Under the pieces are notes generated by a model that worked only from the letters and a program-made list of their open reading frames with translations, was not told the DNA's origin and made no database searches. This document shows positions 6,921 to 7,487 of a stretch of 7,487 nt of DNA, in pieces (position 1 is the stretch's first letter; each line of letters opens with the position of its first letter). Location: contig JAGHBX010000563.1 of assembly GCA_021160785.1 (NCBI GenBank), positions 1 to 7,487 on the forward strand. Direction: 5' to 3'. Origin of the DNA: Planctomycetota bacterium (GTDB lineage: Bacteria; Planctomycetota; Phycisphaerae; Sedimentisphaerales; Anaerohalosphaeraceae). A program made the position numbers and the translations under genes.

Positions 6921-7487
6921 ATGAAGACAAAGAGCCTGAGCCAGAATGACAGGGAGTTTTTCGCACTGGTGGCGAAAGCGACTTTTACCAACCCTTTCAG
7001 CAGGCGGCGACTCGAACTTGACCGAGAGATCACCGGCGACAAGACCAACAGGCCGTGGGTGGGAATAAGGCCCGAAGCGATCCGCGAGGTGAACCGGCGA
7101 ATCGGGCTGCTTGAGAAGAACAACCCAGTTGCGATACAGGATTTTAACAAGGCCGACCAGCGCCTTATCGAAAGTGTCTTCCTGTTCGATGAATACCACA
7201 AGAGCAACGAACCATTCGACCGGTTCATTGTCCAGCAGGCAAAGGCAGGCAACGAACCCCTGAAGGTGCCCTTTGCCAAAGAAGCGCTCGGGCGACTGGT
7301 AGCTCGCGGAATCAATGCTGACCAGGCAAAGAGATATTTTTCGCTGTTCTACCAGATTCGACGCGCCTTCTACTTCATCGATGGAGGCCTCATCGGCCAG
7401 AGCCCTTCGATGAAGAAGCTGCGCGAGAGTCTCTGGAACAACATCTTCACATACGACATCGATCAGTACCAGTGGTATCTGTGGGAC
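6921..7487 (+). CDS. Sigma-54-interacting transcriptional regulator, N-terminal part (gene continues beyond window)
   Basis: The frame is open from 6921 to the end of the window (189 codons). The first 150 residues form a mainly helical N-terminal region that I cannot assign to a GAF, PAS, receiver or CARF domain. Residues 156-172 (GLIGQSPSMKKLRESLW) match the segment that begins the sigma-54 AAA+ domain of bEBPs ('LIGxSxxMxxLR'). The following NNIFTYDIDQYQWYLWD fits a subfamily in which the Walker A (GETGTGKG-like) comes shortly afterwards, just outside the window. The Walker motifs, GAFTGA loop and DNA-binding helix-turn-helix are therefore not seen. It is divergent from a gene with a sigma-54 promoter, the usual place for its activator. 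An in-frame ATG at 6906 is an alternative start, but it lies within the predicted -10 region; neither has a Shine-Dalgarno. Confidence 0.75.
   Translation, partial: MKTKSLSQNDREFFALVAKATFTNPFSRRRLELDREITGDKTNRPWVGIRPEAIREVNRRIGLLEKNNPVAIQDFNKADQRLIESVFLFDEYHKSNEPFDRFIVQQAKAGNEPLKVPFAKEALGRLVARGINADQAKRYFSLFYQIRRAFYFIDGGLIGQSPSMKKLRESLWNNIFTYDIDQYQWYLWD

Noticed and set aside
6789..7315. Minus-strand open frames opposite the activator gene
   Set aside because: They overlap the plus-strand frame with the sigma-54 AAA+ entry motif and have no supporting motif or ribosome site.

Overview
The window holds four genes and a compact control region. Three genes lie head to tail on the minus strand and look like one operon: a VIT/von Willebrand A surface protein (6721 to 4634), a rhombosortase-type rhomboid protease (4571 to 3927), and a very large activase/reductase of the 2-hydroxyacyl-CoA dehydratase / double-cubane-cluster type (3882 to beyond position 1). 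The fourth gene runs the other way from 6921 off the right edge. It is the N-terminal part of a probable sigma-54-dependent activator (bacterial enhancer-binding protein, bEBP).

The 199-base gap between the divergent genes carries the control signals. On the minus strand a near-perfect sigma-54 -24/-12 element (TGGCAC-N5-TTGCTA, 6798-6782) lies about 50-60 bases upstream of a strong Shine-Dalgarno and the VIT gene start. About 130 bp upstream of the predicted start of transcription lies a perfect 19-bp dyad, ATGTACAT-GTG-ATGTACAT (6895-6913). The dyad also sits inside the apparent sigma-70 promoter of the activator gene. The simplest reading is that the activator binds the dyad, switches on the VIT operon through sigma-54 and controls its own synthesis.

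The proteins suggest a self-contained surface-protein module. The VIT/vWA protein has an N-terminal signal peptide and ends in a Gly-rich motif, a short hydrophobic stretch and a basic cluster, the layout of a GlyGly-CTERM sorting signal. The next gene encodes a rhomboid with the features of rhombosortase, the protease family known to accompany GlyGly-CTERM proteins. The link between this pair and the downstream ATP-dependent low-potential electron-transfer protein is unexplained and is the most speculative part.

Organism: the activase/reductase family is typical of strict anaerobes. Sorting by rhombosortase, an outward-facing VIT protein and sigma-54 control point to a Gram-negative-type bacterium. 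An anaerobic Planctomycetota/PVC or deltaproteobacterial lineage fits, but no rRNA or taxonomic marker is present, so this is inference. The minus-strand genes are tightly packed, and no mobile element, tRNA, rRNA or CRISPR was seen.
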